64,000 nucleotides of DNA from Mesorhizobium sp. YC-39 (GCF_025753795.1 NZ_JAOWPS010000010.1:1-64000); one strand, 5' to 3'; counted from the first letter of the stretch, positions 1-9,369 are shown. Numbers and translations are program-made. The notes: generated by a model from the sequence alone, not told the origin.

Positions 1-87
1 GCGGCGAACGGACGGGAGCGGTCGATGACCTCCCTCTTCGTCAATCAGAAAGTGAAGACCCCGAAAAGCCAGAACCGGAGAAACCGC

Positions 88-1086
88 ATGGACCTGCACG
101 CAACGAGTCCGACGACGACGATACAGCAAGCCGATGACGATGGGACGTGGACGTCGGAGAAAGCTCGGGCACTTCACGATGCGCCTTTCAACAATCTCCT
201 CTTCCTGGCGCAAACGATTCACCGCCAGAATTTCGATCCCAACAAGGTCCAGCTCAGCCGGCTTCTCAGCATCAAGACAGGCGGATGCCCGGAGGATTGC
301 GGCTATTGCAGCCAGTCGGCGCATCACGAAAGCGGGTTGAAGGCGTCGAAGCTGATGGAGGTCCGGCGCGTCATCGCCGAGGCAACCAAGGCGCGTGACG
401 CCGGCGCCACCCGCTACTGCATGGGCGCCGCCTGGCGCAATCCCAAGGCGCGCGATATGGATGCGGTCGTGGCGATGGTCGAAGGCGTCAAGGCGCTCGG
501 CATGGAGACGTGCATGACGCTCGGCATGCTCGATCCTGAGCAGGCCGCTAGTCTGAAACAGGCTGGTCTCGACTACTACAACCACAACATCGATACGTCA
601 GAACGCTATTATAGCGAGGTCATCAGCACGCGCAGCTTTGCCGATCGGCTCGATACGCTCGATCATGTCCGTCAATCCGGCATCAAGGTCTGCTGCGGCG
701 GCATTGTCGGCATGGGCGAAGAGCCGGTGGACCGGATCGATATGCTGGTGACGCTGGCCAATCTGCCGGAGCATCCGCAAAGCGTTCCGATCAACATGCT
801 TATCCCGATCGCCGGAACGCCGCTGGCTGAAGCCAAGCCCATCGAGCCGATCGAATTCGTGCGCGTGATCGCACTGGCGCGCATCATGATGCCGAAATCG
901 CATGTGCGCCTTTCCGCCGGCCGCACCGCGATGACCGACGAAATGCAGGCGCTGTGCTTCTTTGCCGGCGCCAACTCGATCTTCGTCGGCGACACGCTGC
1001 TGACGGCGGACAATCCGGGCGAAGACAAGGATACTCTGCTGTTCCGCCGTCTCGGCATAGAGCCGATGGAACTCGAGGCGCAATGA
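88..1086 (+). CDS. bioB: Biotin synthase
   Basis: Radical-SAM enzyme that inserts sulfur into dethiobiotin, the last step of biotin synthesis. The CxxxCxxC cluster motif is visible (C67, C71, C74 in GGCPEDCGYCSQS), as is the conserved YNHNIDTS segment. The protein is 332 residues, normal for BioB. An upstream in-frame ATG at 25 exists, but the ATG at 88 has a GGAG seven bases before it and gives a normal N terminus, so 88 is preferred. The stop overlaps the bioF start (ATGA), which indicates translational coupling. It is the first gene of bioBFDAZ-panD; the promoter lies at or beyond the left edge of the window. Confidence 0.97.
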   Translation: MDLHATSPTTTIQQADDDGTWTSEKARALHDAPFNNLLFLAQTIHRQNFDPNKVQLSRLLSIKTGGCPEDCGYCSQSAHHESGLKASKLMEVRRVIAEATKARDAGATRYCMGAAWRNPKARDMDAVVAMVEGVKALGMETCMTLGMLDPEQAASLKQAGLDYYNHNIDTSERYYSEVISTRSFADRLDTLDHVRQSGIKVCCGGIVGMGEEPVDRIDMLVTLANLPEHPQSVPINMLIPIAGTPLAEAKPIEPIEFVRVIALARIMMPKSHVRLSAGRTAMTDEMQALCFFAGANSIFVGDTLLTADNPGEDKDTLLFRRLGIEPMELEAQ

Positions 1087-2222
1087 ACGGGGCACCGCTG
1101 GGCCGGCACGAGGCGACCTTGCAGGGGCTGGAGCGTAGGGACCGGCTGCGGACGCTGTCGCCGCGCGCCGGGCTTGACTTCTCGTCGAACGATTATCTCG
1201 GACTTGCCGCCTCCAGGAGACTTGGCGAGGCGGTTGCGGCGGCGATTGCGCGGGGCACGCCGGTTGGTGCCACCGGGTCGCGGCTGTTACGCGGCAACGC
1301 ACCGGAGCATGAGGAACTGGAGGCGGACGCGGCGGCATTCTTCGGCGCCGAACGCGCGCTGTTCTTCGGCAGCGGCTACATAGCCAACTTCGCACTGCTG
1401 ACCGCGCTGCCGCAAAAGGGCGACCTTTTGGTCCTCGACGAGCTTGCTCACGCCAGCATGCATGAGGGAGCGCAGGCCGGGCGCGCCCAGTTCGTGCTGG
1501 CCACGCACAACGACGTCAACGCTGTCGAGGATGCGATCACGCACTGGCGCGCCGGCGGAGCCCTGGGCCGTGTCTGGATCGCAGTCGAAAGCCTCTACAG
1601 CATGGATGGCGACCGCGCGCCTCTTGCGAGCCTCGTCGCGCTTGCCGATCGGCACGAGGCATTCATCGTCGTCGACGAAGCACACGCCACCGGCGTCTGG
1701 GGACCGGACGGTCGCGGGCTGGCCGCCGCATTCGAGGGCCGCGACAACATCGTCGCGCTTCACACATGCGGCAAGGCGATCGGCGCGTCGGGCGCGCTTG
1801 TCACCGCTCCACGAACGTTGTGCGACTACCTCGTCAACCGGTGCCGGCCATTCATCTACGCCACAGCGCCATCGCCGCTGATGGCAGTGGCAGTGCGCGA
1901 AGCACTCGCAATGCTCGTCGATGAGCCTTTGCGCCGTCTCCAGTTGCAGGAGCGCGTTGCCTTCGCCGGTCGCAAATTGGCGGAGCGCTGTGGCGTGAAG
2001 CCCAGCGGCTCCCAGATCCAGCCATTTGTCATTGGCGACGTCAGGCGCACCATGGCGGTGGCGGCGGCACTACAGGCGCGCGGCTTCGACATACGCGGCA
2101 TCCGCCCGCCGACGGTGCCGGAGGGCACGTCGCGTCTGCGCATTTCACTGACGCTCAACGTCGACGAATCCGATACCTCGGCCATGGTCGAAGTGCTCGC
2201 CGAGGGGTTGGGCTCGGCATGA
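1083..2222 (+). CDS. bioF: 8-amino-7-oxononanoate synthase
   Basis: PLP-dependent condensation of pimeloyl thioester with L-alanine to give 8-amino-7-oxononanoate (KAPA). The alpha-oxoamine synthase signatures are present: DFSSNDYLGLA near the N terminus, VDEAHATGVWG, and the PLP lysine region TCGKAIGASGAL. With the ATG at 1083 the protein has 379 residues. The open frame extends upstream to 954, but that part lies inside bioB and is not coding. It overlaps bioB by four bases and bioD by four bases. Confidence 0.96.
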   Translation: MNGAPLGRHEATLQGLERRDRLRTLSPRAGLDFSSNDYLGLAASRRLGEAVAAAIARGTPVGATGSRLLRGNAPEHEELEADAAAFFGAERALFFGSGYIANFALLTALPQKGDLLVLDELAHASMHEGAQAGRAQFVLATHNDVNAVEDAITHWRAGGALGRVWIAVESLYSMDGDRAPLASLVALADRHEAFIVVDEAHATGVWGPDGRGLAAAFEGRDNIVALHTCGKAIGASGALVTAPRTLCDYLVNRCRPFIYATAPSPLMAVAVREALAMLVDEPLRRLQLQERVAFAGRKLAERCGVKPSGSQIQPFVIGDVRRTMAVAAALQARGFDIRGIRPPTVPEGTSRLRISLTLNVDESDTSAMVEVLAEGLGSA

Positions 2223-2854
2223 CCCTGCGCCTCGTCATCACCGGAACAGATACCGGAATTGGCAAGACGGTCTTCTCGGCTGGACTCGCCGGCCTGCTTG
2301 ACGGCTTCTACTGGAAGCCGGTGCAATCGGGCCTTGACGGCGAAACCGACAGCGAGATTGTCGGGCGGCTTGCCGGCCTGCCCATGGGACGCGTGCTGCC
2401 GGAGGTCTACCGTTTGAGGAAGCCGCTCTCGCCGCATCGCTCGGCCGAGATCGACGGCGTCTCGATCGAGGCGGCGGACCTCTCGGTTCCCTGCGTGCCG
2501 GCGCCGCTCATCATCGAGGGTGCGGGCGGGCTGATGGTGCCGCTCAACCGCCGCACAAGCTTCATCGACATATTCGCACAGTGGCGACTGCCGGTCATTC
2601 TGTGCGCCCGCACCGCGCTCGGCACAATCAACCACACCCTGCTGTCGATCGAGGCCCTGCGGGCGCGCTCCATCCCGCTGGCCGGTATCGCCTTCATCGG
2701 CGATGAGATGGCCGACACGCAACAGACAATCGTGGAGTTCGGCGGCGTGCCGCAGCTCGGCAGGCTGCCGCACCTCGATCCGCTAACGGACAAGACGCTG
2801 AGAGACGCAATGATTGCGGGCTTCGGCTTCGCCTCGATTGCCGGAGGCGAATGA
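2219..2854 (+). CDS. bioD: Dethiobiotin synthetase
   Basis: ATP-dependent carboxylation and ring closure of 7,8-diaminononanoate to dethiobiotin. The 211-residue protein opens with the P-loop GTDTGIGKT, followed by YWKPVQSG and EGAGGLMVPL, which are diagnostic for BioD. Both ends overlap neighbouring genes by four bases (ATGA), so the operon is translationally coupled. Confidence 0.95.
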   Translation: MTLRLVITGTDTGIGKTVFSAGLAGLLDGFYWKPVQSGLDGETDSEIVGRLAGLPMGRVLPEVYRLRKPLSPHRSAEIDGVSIEAADLSVPCVPAPLIIEGAGGLMVPLNRRTSFIDIFAQWRLPVILCARTALGTINHTLLSIEALRARSIPLAGIAFIGDEMADTQQTIVEFGGVPQLGRLPHLDPLTDKTLRDAMIAGFGFASIAGGE

Positions 2855-4119
2855 TGTCGCAGTCTCGAGTCTGGCATCCGTTCACCCAGCACGCGCTCGA
2901 ACCGGCGATCCCTGAAATTGTCCGGACGGACGGCGCCTACCTTCACAAGGCCGACGGCACACGCATCCTGGATGCCATTTCCTCCTGGTGGGTCGTCACC
3001 CACGGCCACCGCCATCCCCACATCATGAAGGCCATCGAAACGATCGCGGCGAGCCTCGACCAGATCATCTTCGCCGGCTTCACCCACGAGCCGGCCGAGC
3101 GCCTCGCCAAGGCGCTTGTCGGCGTCGCTCCGGCCGGCCTTGACTGGGTGTTCTACTCCGACAGCGGCTCGACCTCTGTCGAGGTCGCGCTGAAGATGGC
3201 GCTCGGCTATTTCCGCAACATCGGCGCACCGCGCTCGCGCATCGTCGTCATGGAGCACAGCTATCATGGCGACACGATCGGCACGATGAGCGTCGGCGCC
3301 CGCGGTGTGTTCAACGCTGCCTACGAGCCGTTGCTGTTCGAGGTCGATACCATCCCCTTCCCGGCCGCCGGGCGAGAGCAGGAGACGCTGGATCGGTTCG
3401 AGGCCGTCAGCCGCGACCGGCACGCCGCCGCGCTGATCGTCGAGCCGCTGGTGCTCGGTGCGGGCGGCATGCTGATGTACCCGGCCTGGGTTCTGGCCGA
3501 ACTGAAGAAGATTGCCGAAGCCTCCGGCACGCTGCTGATCGCCGACGAAGTGATGACCGGCTGGGGCCGCACTGGAACCATGTTCGCCTGCGATCAGGCC
3601 GCGATCTCTCCGGATATCCTGTGCACCTCGAAGGGCTTGACCGGCGGCGTGATCCCGCTAGCCGCCACGCTCGCCACCGATGCCATCTTCCAGGCCCATT
3701 ATTCCGAAGACCGTAAGAAAACCTTCTTTCATTCGAGCTCATACACCGCCAATCCGATTGCCTGCGCGGCAGCGCTCGCCAATGTCGAGATCTGGCGCGA
3801 CGAACCAGTGGCCGAGCGGATCGCGGCCTTGAGCGGGATGCAGGCCGCCGGGCTTCAGCGCTTTCGCGACAATGCCAACTTCACCGACAGTCGGGTGACC
3901 GGCACGATCGCGGCCCTCGATCTGCACGCCGGCTCAGCCGGCTATCTGGCCGAGATCGGGCCAAAACTGCGCGCTTTTTTCCTCGAGCGCGGACTGCTGG
4001 TGCGTCCGCTCGGCAATGTGCTCTATCTTCTGCCGCCCTATTGCATCACCGGCGACGAGCTCGACGGGCTCTACGACGCCATCGCGGAGGCCGGCGAACG
4101 CTTCGGCTCAAAACCATGA
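2851..4119 (+). CDS. bioA: Adenosylmethionine-8-amino-7-oxononanoate aminotransferase
   Basis: Class III aminotransferase that converts KAPA to diaminononanoate using S-adenosylmethionine as amino donor. It shows the BioA N terminus VWHPFTQH, ISSWWVVTHGHRHP, DSGSTSVEVALKMALGYF, the PLP aspartate in ADEVMTGWGRTG, and the lysine region CTSKGLTGGVIPL. Length is 422 residues from 2851 or 421 from the adjacent ATG at 2854. The bioZ start codon overlaps its stop. Confidence 0.95.
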   Translation: MMSQSRVWHPFTQHALEPAIPEIVRTDGAYLHKADGTRILDAISSWWVVTHGHRHPHIMKAIETIAASLDQIIFAGFTHEPAERLAKALVGVAPAGLDWVFYSDSGSTSVEVALKMALGYFRNIGAPRSRIVVMEHSYHGDTIGTMSVGARGVFNAAYEPLLFEVDTIPFPAAGREQETLDRFEAVSRDRHAAALIVEPLVLGAGGMLMYPAWVLAELKKIAEASGTLLIADEVMTGWGRTGTMFACDQAAISPDILCTSKGLTGGVIPLAATLATDAIFQAHYSEDRKKTFFHSSSYTANPIACAAALANVEIWRDEPVAERIAALSGMQAAGLQRFRDNANFTDSRVTGTIAALDLHAGSAGYLAEIGPKLRAFFLERGLLVRPLGNVLYLLPPYCITGDELDGLYDAIAEAGERFGSKP

Positions 4120-5099
4120 GCCGATCGTCGCGCATTCTCGGGTTTGGTCATCATGCGCCTGGGCGCAAAGTGGCGAATGCCGAGATCGAGAGCAATCTTG
4201 GCCTCGAGCCTGGCTGGATCGAAAAGCGCACGGGAATCCGTTCGCGCTTCTGGGCAACGGACGAAGACACGCTGTCTGGCCTTGCCGCGCAGGCCGGCGA
4301 TATGGCGCTGGCGAACGCCGGTATCGACCGTAGCGACATTGGTCTGCTGTTGCTCGCCACTTCGACGCCCGACCATCTCCTGCCGCCAAGCGCGCCTTTG
4401 GTCGCGCACAAGCTCGGCCTTGGCCGCGCAGGCGCGGTCGATCTGACCGGTGCCTGCGCCGGCTTCATCTATGCGCTGATGTTCGCGGATGGATTCACCC
4501 GCCTGCACGGCAAACCAGCGCTGATCATCGCCGCCAACATCCTCAGCCGCCGCATCAACCCGGCCGAGCGCGCCAGTTCGGTCCTTTTCGCCGATGCCGC
4601 CGGCGCCCTCGTGATCGGTCCGTGCGAGGACCCTGATCGGGGCGTTCTCGGTGCCTCGGTGGATTCCGACGGCTCGCGCTACGGGCTGATCCAGATCCCG
4701 GCGGGCGGAAGCAACGTCCCGTTCCAAAGTGGCCTGGATCTCGGGCAAACCCGCATGACGATGACCGACGGCCGCGAAGTGTTCGCAAGGGCCGTGGACA
4801 TGATGACTGCATGTTCAAAGGACGCGCTCGCCGCAGCCCGAACGCAGCCGCAGGACATCGATCGGTTCGTGCCGCACCAGGCCAATGCCCGCATTTTCGA
4901 TGCGGTCGGGAGGAGCCTCGGCATTGCAGATCACGCAATCGTCAAGACAATCGCCGACTACGGCAACTCTTCCGCCGCGACGATCCCGCTATCGCTTTCG
5001 CTAGCCCATCAGATGGAACCGTTTCGGCCGGGGGAGAAAATCCTTCTCGCTGCAGCGGGTGCGGGTCTCAGCGGCGGCGCCCTCGTCGTCGGAACTTAG
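4116..5099 (+). CDS. bioZ: BioZ, FabH-like 3-ketoacyl-ACP synthase for the pimeloyl moiety
   Basis: 327-residue KAS III family protein. The catalytic triad is visible: Cys114 in TGACAGF, His in FVPHQANARIF, Asn in YGNSSAATIP. In alphaproteobacteria BioZ condenses a glutaryl thioester with malonyl-ACP to 3-ketopimeloyl-ACP, which replaces BioC/BioH (known for the family). Its place at the end of bioBFDA supports BioZ over a housekeeping FabH. The ATG at 4116 overlaps the bioA stop; an open frame running back to 4041 is internal to bioA. Confidence 0.9.
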   Translation: MSRSSRILGFGHHAPGRKVANAEIESNLGLEPGWIEKRTGIRSRFWATDEDTLSGLAAQAGDMALANAGIDRSDIGLLLLATSTPDHLLPPSAPLVAHKLGLGRAGAVDLTGACAGFIYALMFADGFTRLHGKPALIIAANILSRRINPAERASSVLFADAAGALVIGPCEDPDRGVLGASVDSDGSRYGLIQIPAGGSNVPFQSGLDLGQTRMTMTDGREVFARAVDMMTACSKDALAAARTQPQDIDRFVPHQANARIFDAVGRSLGIADHAIVKTIADYGNSSAATIPLSLSLAHQMEPFRPGEKILLAAAGAGLSGGALVVGT

Positions 5100-5154
5100 C
5101 CGAGCAACCGGCCGCCCAACGGACTGGTCATTCATGATGGATAGGAAACAGACT

Positions 5155-5607
5155 ATGCGAAAACTAGTCGCCGGCAAGCTGCACGGCATCCACGTCACCG
5201 AAGCAAACCTCAACTACCACGGTTCGATAACGCTCGACCCTGACCACTGCGAAGAAGCCGGGATCCTGCCGATGGAGTTTGTCGAGATATGGAACAAGAA
5301 CTCCGGCGCGCGGATTTCGACCTACGTCATTCTCGGCGAACGCGGGTCACGCTGCTGTATCCTCAACGGAGCGGCCGCCCGCACCTGCCAGCCAGACGAC
5401 CAGATCATTGTCTGCAGCTCCATCTACCTGGATGAAGCGCATATCACCTCGCTGAAGCCGCGGGTCGTCACGTTCGACCAGGACAACCACATACTCGACC
5501 GCCTGAGCTACTCCGTCGATCTCGACGCCCATGGCCGTTACTGTTTCTCCATCCTTGACGAGGCGGGGGAGGCTTTGGCCACCCCTGCCCTGCTCTCCGG
5601 CGCGTGA
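5155..5607 (+). CDS. panD: Aspartate 1-decarboxylase
   Basis: Pyruvoyl-dependent decarboxylase making beta-alanine for pantothenate. The self-processing site is visible as Gly23-Ser24 in NYHGSITLD, with Lys8 in AGKLHGI and the ERGSR and NGAAAR segments. The 150-residue product from 5155 is chosen because AGGA sits eight bases upstream and the N terminus then aligns with PanD; in-frame ATGs at 5134 and 5137 are less likely. The product is somewhat longer at its C terminus than E. coli PanD. It lies 55 bases after bioZ and is probably cotranscribed with the biotin genes. Confidence 0.9.
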   Translation: MRKLVAGKLHGIHVTEANLNYHGSITLDPDHCEEAGILPMEFVEIWNKNSGARISTYVILGERGSRCCILNGAAARTCQPDDQIIVCSSIYLDEAHITSLKPRVVTFDQDNHILDRLSYSVDLDAHGRYCFSILDEAGEALATPALLSGA

Positions 5608-5654
5608 CTTGTATCCGACACGTGTGCGAGCTTTTGCACCGCAATAATCGAGCG

Positions 5655-5735
5655 CCTGTCGTCGCCGCGGGCCGAATACGCTTGACGCAGAGACCCGTTG
5701 AACCTGATCCAGCTCATACTGGCGCTGGGACGGTG
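5655..5735 (+). promoter_or_regulatory. TPP riboswitch (THI element), probably decayed
   Basis: The 3' half of a thiamine-pyrophosphate aptamer is recognisable: GCAGAGACCC followed by GAACCTGATCC and a CATACTGGCGCTGGGA segment, the conserved core of THI boxes (5687-5730). The 5' half is poorly conserved and I cannot pair a convincing P1 helix. Since it precedes a broken permease gene, it is most likely a relic of a thiamine-related locus. Confidence 0.7.
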
Positions 5736-5819
5736 AGGATGGCGTGCCAACGACCGCTTGCGGCGACTGGATCCGCGCCTAGAGGAAGCAAGCCAGGACT
5801 TAGGCGCTGGAACCAGCGA

Positions 5820-6058
5820 GACCTTTTTCGCGTCGTGCTAACGAACCTGACGACTGCCATCGTTGGCAGTGCGCTCGACCAGATTGCCATCACCTTCATG
5901 CTCACAGGCACCAAGAATACCTTGCCGATGGCACATGGGACCAGCTTACGGGGCGGGATCTGGTCTGCCCTGAGCTCCGGGCGATCGCTGCACTGATGGC
6001 TGCGGCGTCAATCTGCTGCATATTCGCGGGGCTGCGGTTTTCCAAGCCAGAGGCAAAA
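5820..6058 (+). pseudogene. PotC-like ABC permease, C-terminal fragment with frameshift
   Basis: In one frame (about 5826-5931) the translation reads LTNLTTAIVGSALDQIAITF and then LTGTKNTLPM. This matches the last part of spermidine/putrescine-type inner-membrane permeases, where a SLDE-ITFFLTG-NTLP segment is typical. The match continues in another frame as PELRAIAALMAAASICCIFA to about 6058, so at least one frameshift near 5935-5945 has broken it. No N-terminal part is seen. It lies just downstream of the TPP riboswitch relic, which suggests a lost TPP-controlled transporter. Confidence 0.6.
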
Positions 6059-6676
6059 TACCGGTTTCTCAGTCTGGGACAAAAGATTGAGATGGTTGCG
6101 ATTACCGACCTATCGACTATTGGGCGGATCTCGTCGCCAAGAATCGCGATCGCGGTATCGCCCAAGCGTTGGTATTCGGCGAACTTGCCTGCGACGAACA
6201 AGAGCTCGGAAGGTTCGCGGGTCTCGCGGCCGGGCACGCGAGTCGTTGCCGCATTGCCGAAATGGTATTGTTTCCACGTTATCAAGAATAACATCTACTC
6301 TATCGTTACCTTCGATCGTGTCATCCCACGCTGGCTGCATTCGAGCGAGCTCTGACCATGGAACGCACAATCGCCGGACACGCCGCAGCCGAGGCGTGCG
6401 GCAATGGGCAGGAAATTCGCGCTCACCAAAACGGATACTTGCCCCGCGCATTCCGCTATGTGGCTCAATGCTACACTTCCGACTCTCTGCTAAGACCTCC
6501 GGATTGAGCGGGGGATCCCAAACCGGTATGCCGGTTCCTAGGATGAACGCAAAAGCATGCGGAAGCAGGTGCTTGGTTACGCCTTGGAAGCACTGACCCA
6601 TTGCTCAACATCATAGAGGCAAAAAGGAAGTGGCAGCCGTGAATTAAACAATCGGCTCGTCGAAGGTAAGAAACGC
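6059..6676. other. Intergenic stretch without a recognisable gene
   Basis: Short open frames occur on both strands but none shows family motifs, a convincing ribosome site or operon context. A 48-codon frame from the ATG at 6358 was considered and not called. AAACAATCG near 6647 recalls one piece of a nod box, but the rest of the 47-bp consensus is missing. Probably decayed DNA between the permease relic and the MFS gene. Confidence 0.5.
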
Positions 6677-8320
6677 ATGCCGCACGAAAATCCTCATCCG
6701 TCCGTTCCAACGACGCTTGCCCCGCTTCGGAACCAGGTTTTTCGTTCGATCTGGGTATCTACACAGATATCCAGCCTGGGATGGCTCGTGCAAACAGTAG
6801 CCATCAGTTGGCTCATGGTCACTATTTCTGCCTCAGACCTGATGGTTGCACTCGTGCAGGCCGCATCCACATTGCCGGTGTTCTTCCTCTCAGTTCTCGC
6901 CGGAGCCATCGCCGACAACTTCAGTCGCCGATGGGTCATGTTTGCGGGGCACTGCCTGATAGCATCGGCATCAACAACGCTGATGATTTCTGTCGGCCTT
7001 GGATTTGTTAGTCCCTGGCTCATACTCGGATTGGGTTTCCTGGCTGGCTGCGGCTTCGCGCTAACCGATCCGGCCTGGCATGCGTCCGTGGGCGATATTC
7101 TTCACAAGCGCGAAATTCCGGCTGCGGTGACGCTTATGTCTGTCGGATACAACATTGTGCGCAGCGTTGGTCCGGCTTTGGGAGGCGTCATTCTGGCGTT
7201 CTTTGGGCCGCTTGCCGCTTTCGCCTTGGCCGCGCTGAGTGATCTGGCGCCGCTGGGCGCAATATGGCGCACCAAATGGCAAGTCCGCTCTTCGCCTCTC
7301 CCTCGTGAGAGAATGACGATGGCGATTCATGATGGAGTGCGCTTTACGGCGTTATCGTCGGAGATCAGAGTTGCAATCGCCCGTGCAACCCTTTTCGGCT
7401 TGGCAAGCATCTCCATCCTCGCGCTTCTGCCTCTTGTCGTGCGGGATCAATTGAGGAGCGGGCCAATCGTGTACGGCATCTTGTTGGCCGGATTCGGAAT
7501 GGGGGCGTTCATTGCGGGCATGAGCAACGGCTTCTTGAGGCGGATCACGTCTCAAAACAGACTGGTGGCGTGCGCCTCTGTCGCTTGTGCAGCATGTTGC
7601 CTCTCCCTTGCGCTTACATCGTCGGTCGCTGTGGCCGCCATTTCGCTGGCATTCGGTGGCGCCGGTTGGCTTGTCACCTGGACGGGCATTGACGTGTCGG
7701 TGCAGCTGGCAAGCCCAAGGTGGGTAGTCGGCCGGACGCTCTCGATCTACTACGCCCTGAGCGCCGGGGGCATGGCAGCAGGCAGCTGGATTTGGGGTTC
7801 TGTCGCGCAGAACTACTCCTTGCCCTGGGCTTTGGAAGGCGCTGCGGGGGCTCTGTTGCTGGTTGCAGCAGCGGGAATAGTGCTGCCGGTCCGTCCATGG
7901 GAAGAAACGGATCAAGAAAGTTCGGATTTTCGCGCACCGGAGCTGGCACTCGATCTGAAGCCCAGAAGTGGCCCGATCGTTGCCAAGGTCGACTATTCCA
8001 TATCAGAGAAGAATATCGACGCCTTTCTCGGCTGCATGCGGACAAAGCGGCACGCTCTTAGCCGCGCCGGTGCACGAAACTGGACGCTCCAGCGAAATCT
8101 TCAAACGCCTTCACTTTGGACAGAGACATTCCGCACGCCCACCTGGATGGACTTTCTTCGTCTAAATCACCGGCTTACGGCGGCGGATAAGGAAGCAGAC
8201 GAACATCTTCTCGCGCTGCATGATGGCGAACTTCCTCCACGCACGGTGCTTTCGATCGAGCGAACGACGGAGGCAGCTCGCACCCGTGCCTTAACAGTCT
8301 TTTCTCGTCCTCCGAGGTGA
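6677..8320 (+). CDS. MFS exporter of the MFS_3 (EntS/DUF894) type
   Basis: 547-residue inner-membrane transporter with 10-12 hydrophobic segments in the first about 410 residues. The MFS motif appears as GAIADNFSRRWVM after the second segment. The last about 110 residues form a soluble tail of the DUF894 kind (VDYSISEKNIDAFLGCM, TETFRTPTWMDFLRLNHRLT) that follows many MFS_3 proteins. EntS-like members export siderophores or other small molecules, but no substrate can be assigned here. The ATG at 6677 is preceded by an AAGGTAAG ribosome site. It stands alone between debris and the GntR gene. Confidence 0.85.
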   Translation: MPHENPHPSVPTTLAPLRNQVFRSIWVSTQISSLGWLVQTVAISWLMVTISASDLMVALVQAASTLPVFFLSVLAGAIADNFSRRWVMFAGHCLIASASTTLMISVGLGFVSPWLILGLGFLAGCGFALTDPAWHASVGDILHKREIPAAVTLMSVGYNIVRSVGPALGGVILAFFGPLAAFALAALSDLAPLGAIWRTKWQVRSSPLPRERMTMAIHDGVRFTALSSEIRVAIARATLFGLASISILALLPLVVRDQLRSGPIVYGILLAGFGMGAFIAGMSNGFLRRITSQNRLVACASVACAACCLSLALTSSVAVAAISLAFGGAGWLVTWTGIDVSVQLASPRWVVGRTLSIYYALSAGGMAAGSWIWGSVAQNYSLPWALEGAAGALLLVAAAGIVLPVRPWEETDQESSDFRAPELALDLKPRSGPIVAKVDYSISEKNIDAFLGCMRTKRHALSRAGARNWTLQRNLQTPSLWTETFRTPTWMDFLRLNHRLTAADKEADEHLLALHDGELPPRTVLSIERTTEAARTRALTVFSRPPR

Positions 8321-8550
8321 CGTCATGATGAGCTGTTGGTCGATGGAAAGCCGCGATCACCCCTGGGCTTTCAAGAGCACAGGGTTCGCACGCCACGGAC
8401 CGTGTAGATGCGGCACTTCAAACCCCAGCACAAGGCCGCCTGATCTACACGCCCGACACGATACCGAGCCCTATCGCAAGGCCAGGATGGACGATAGGAT
8501 GCCGCGCTGGCCAGTTACGGGGTGGAGCGCTGTAAAGACTGCGGCTGTCG

Positions 8551-9228
8551 CTAAGGGGGACCAAGGCGCAGCGTGTTACGTGCGATCTGCCAGGCGGATT
8601 CGACATGCCGCCGGGCTGCCGCCGCCGCCTCGTCCGGCTTGCGCGAGCGGATGGCATCCATGATTTCGGTCATTTCGGCGATCGCCGGCTCGCGCCGGTT
8701 CTCCGACGCGATGGTCATCGAGCGGAGCTGGTTGATGCGGACATTCAGACCCGTCACGATTTCCCAGGCAATGCGCTTGTCGGCCGCTTCGAACAGCGCT
8801 TCGTAGAACTTGGTCGTGGCCCGCATCACCTCGACCGGCGCGCCTGACGCCCACGCGTCAAGCAGGTTCGTCAAGGCGGCATCGAGCGCCGCGATCTGCG
8901 CGTCGGTGGCCGCTAAGGCGCAAGCCCGCGCCGCGATGCCCTCCAGAAGGGCCCGCAATTCGTAGATTTCGTCGGTGCGGCCGAGATCCGGCTTGGCGAC
9001 GGCGGGCCCATGGCCCGGTATCATCTGCACCAGGCCTTCCGCCTCCAGTTGCCGCAGGACCTCGCGCACGACCGACCGGCTGACCCCGAGCTGATCGCAA
9101 AGCGGCCGCTCGACCAGCCTTTCACCAGGCTGGAAATGGAAGCCCATGATCGCCTCGCGCATGCGCTCCAGCGCCAGCGTCCTCAACGTCTTGGCAGAGC
9201 GGTCGATCCGCAGCGTATCGTCTGACAT
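8551..9228 (-). CDS. GntR-family (FadR/FCD subfamily) transcriptional regulator
   Basis: 225-residue regulator. The N-terminal winged helix is typical (RMREAIMGFHFQPGERL, LGVSRSVVREVLRQLEAEGL) and is followed by an all-helical FCD ligand domain (ELRALLEGIAARACALAA to the C terminus). The start at 9228 is chosen over an upstream frame because GGAG-AAAAAA lies directly before it. It is divergent from the catabolic operon starting at 9370 and likely controls it through the palindrome at 9302-9315. Confidence 0.88.
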   Translation of the reverse strand: MSDDTLRIDRSAKTLRTLALERMREAIMGFHFQPGERLVERPLCDQLGVSRSVVREVLRQLEAEGLVQMIPGHGPAVAKPDLGRTDEIYELRALLEGIAARACALAATDAQIAALDAALTNLLDAWASGAPVEVMRATTKFYEALFEAADKRIAWEIVTGLNVRINQLRSMTIASENRREPAIAEMTEIMDAIRSRKPDEAAAAARRHVESAWQIARNTLRLGPP

Positions 9229-9275
9229 TTTTTCTCCGCGTCCTCGTGCTGCCACAAAACAGATTCCAAGGGCGA

Positions 9276-9315
9276 TTGACAAGGCTCTCGGCGCTCCATA
9301 GTATGGTATACCATA
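9276..9315 (+). promoter_or_regulatory. Promoter of the catabolic operon with GntR-type operator
   Basis: TTGACA at 9276-9281 and TAGTAT at 9299-9304 are separated by 17 bases, a good housekeeping promoter. The perfect 14-bp palindrome TATGGTATACCATA at 9302-9315 overlaps the -10 box and start region. TGGTATACCA-type palindromes are typical FCD-GntR operators, so the neighbouring GntR protein probably represses here and is released by a pathway metabolite (inference). Confidence 0.75.
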
Positions 9316-9369
9316 AGATGATATCAAAGATTGCGGCGTTGGGCAACGCCGTCGCGACCGAGGACCTTC

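Noticed and set aside
6640..6676. Possible nod box (AAACAATCG) before the MFS gene
   Set aside because: Only one short block of the long nod-box consensus matches; the other blocks are absent.
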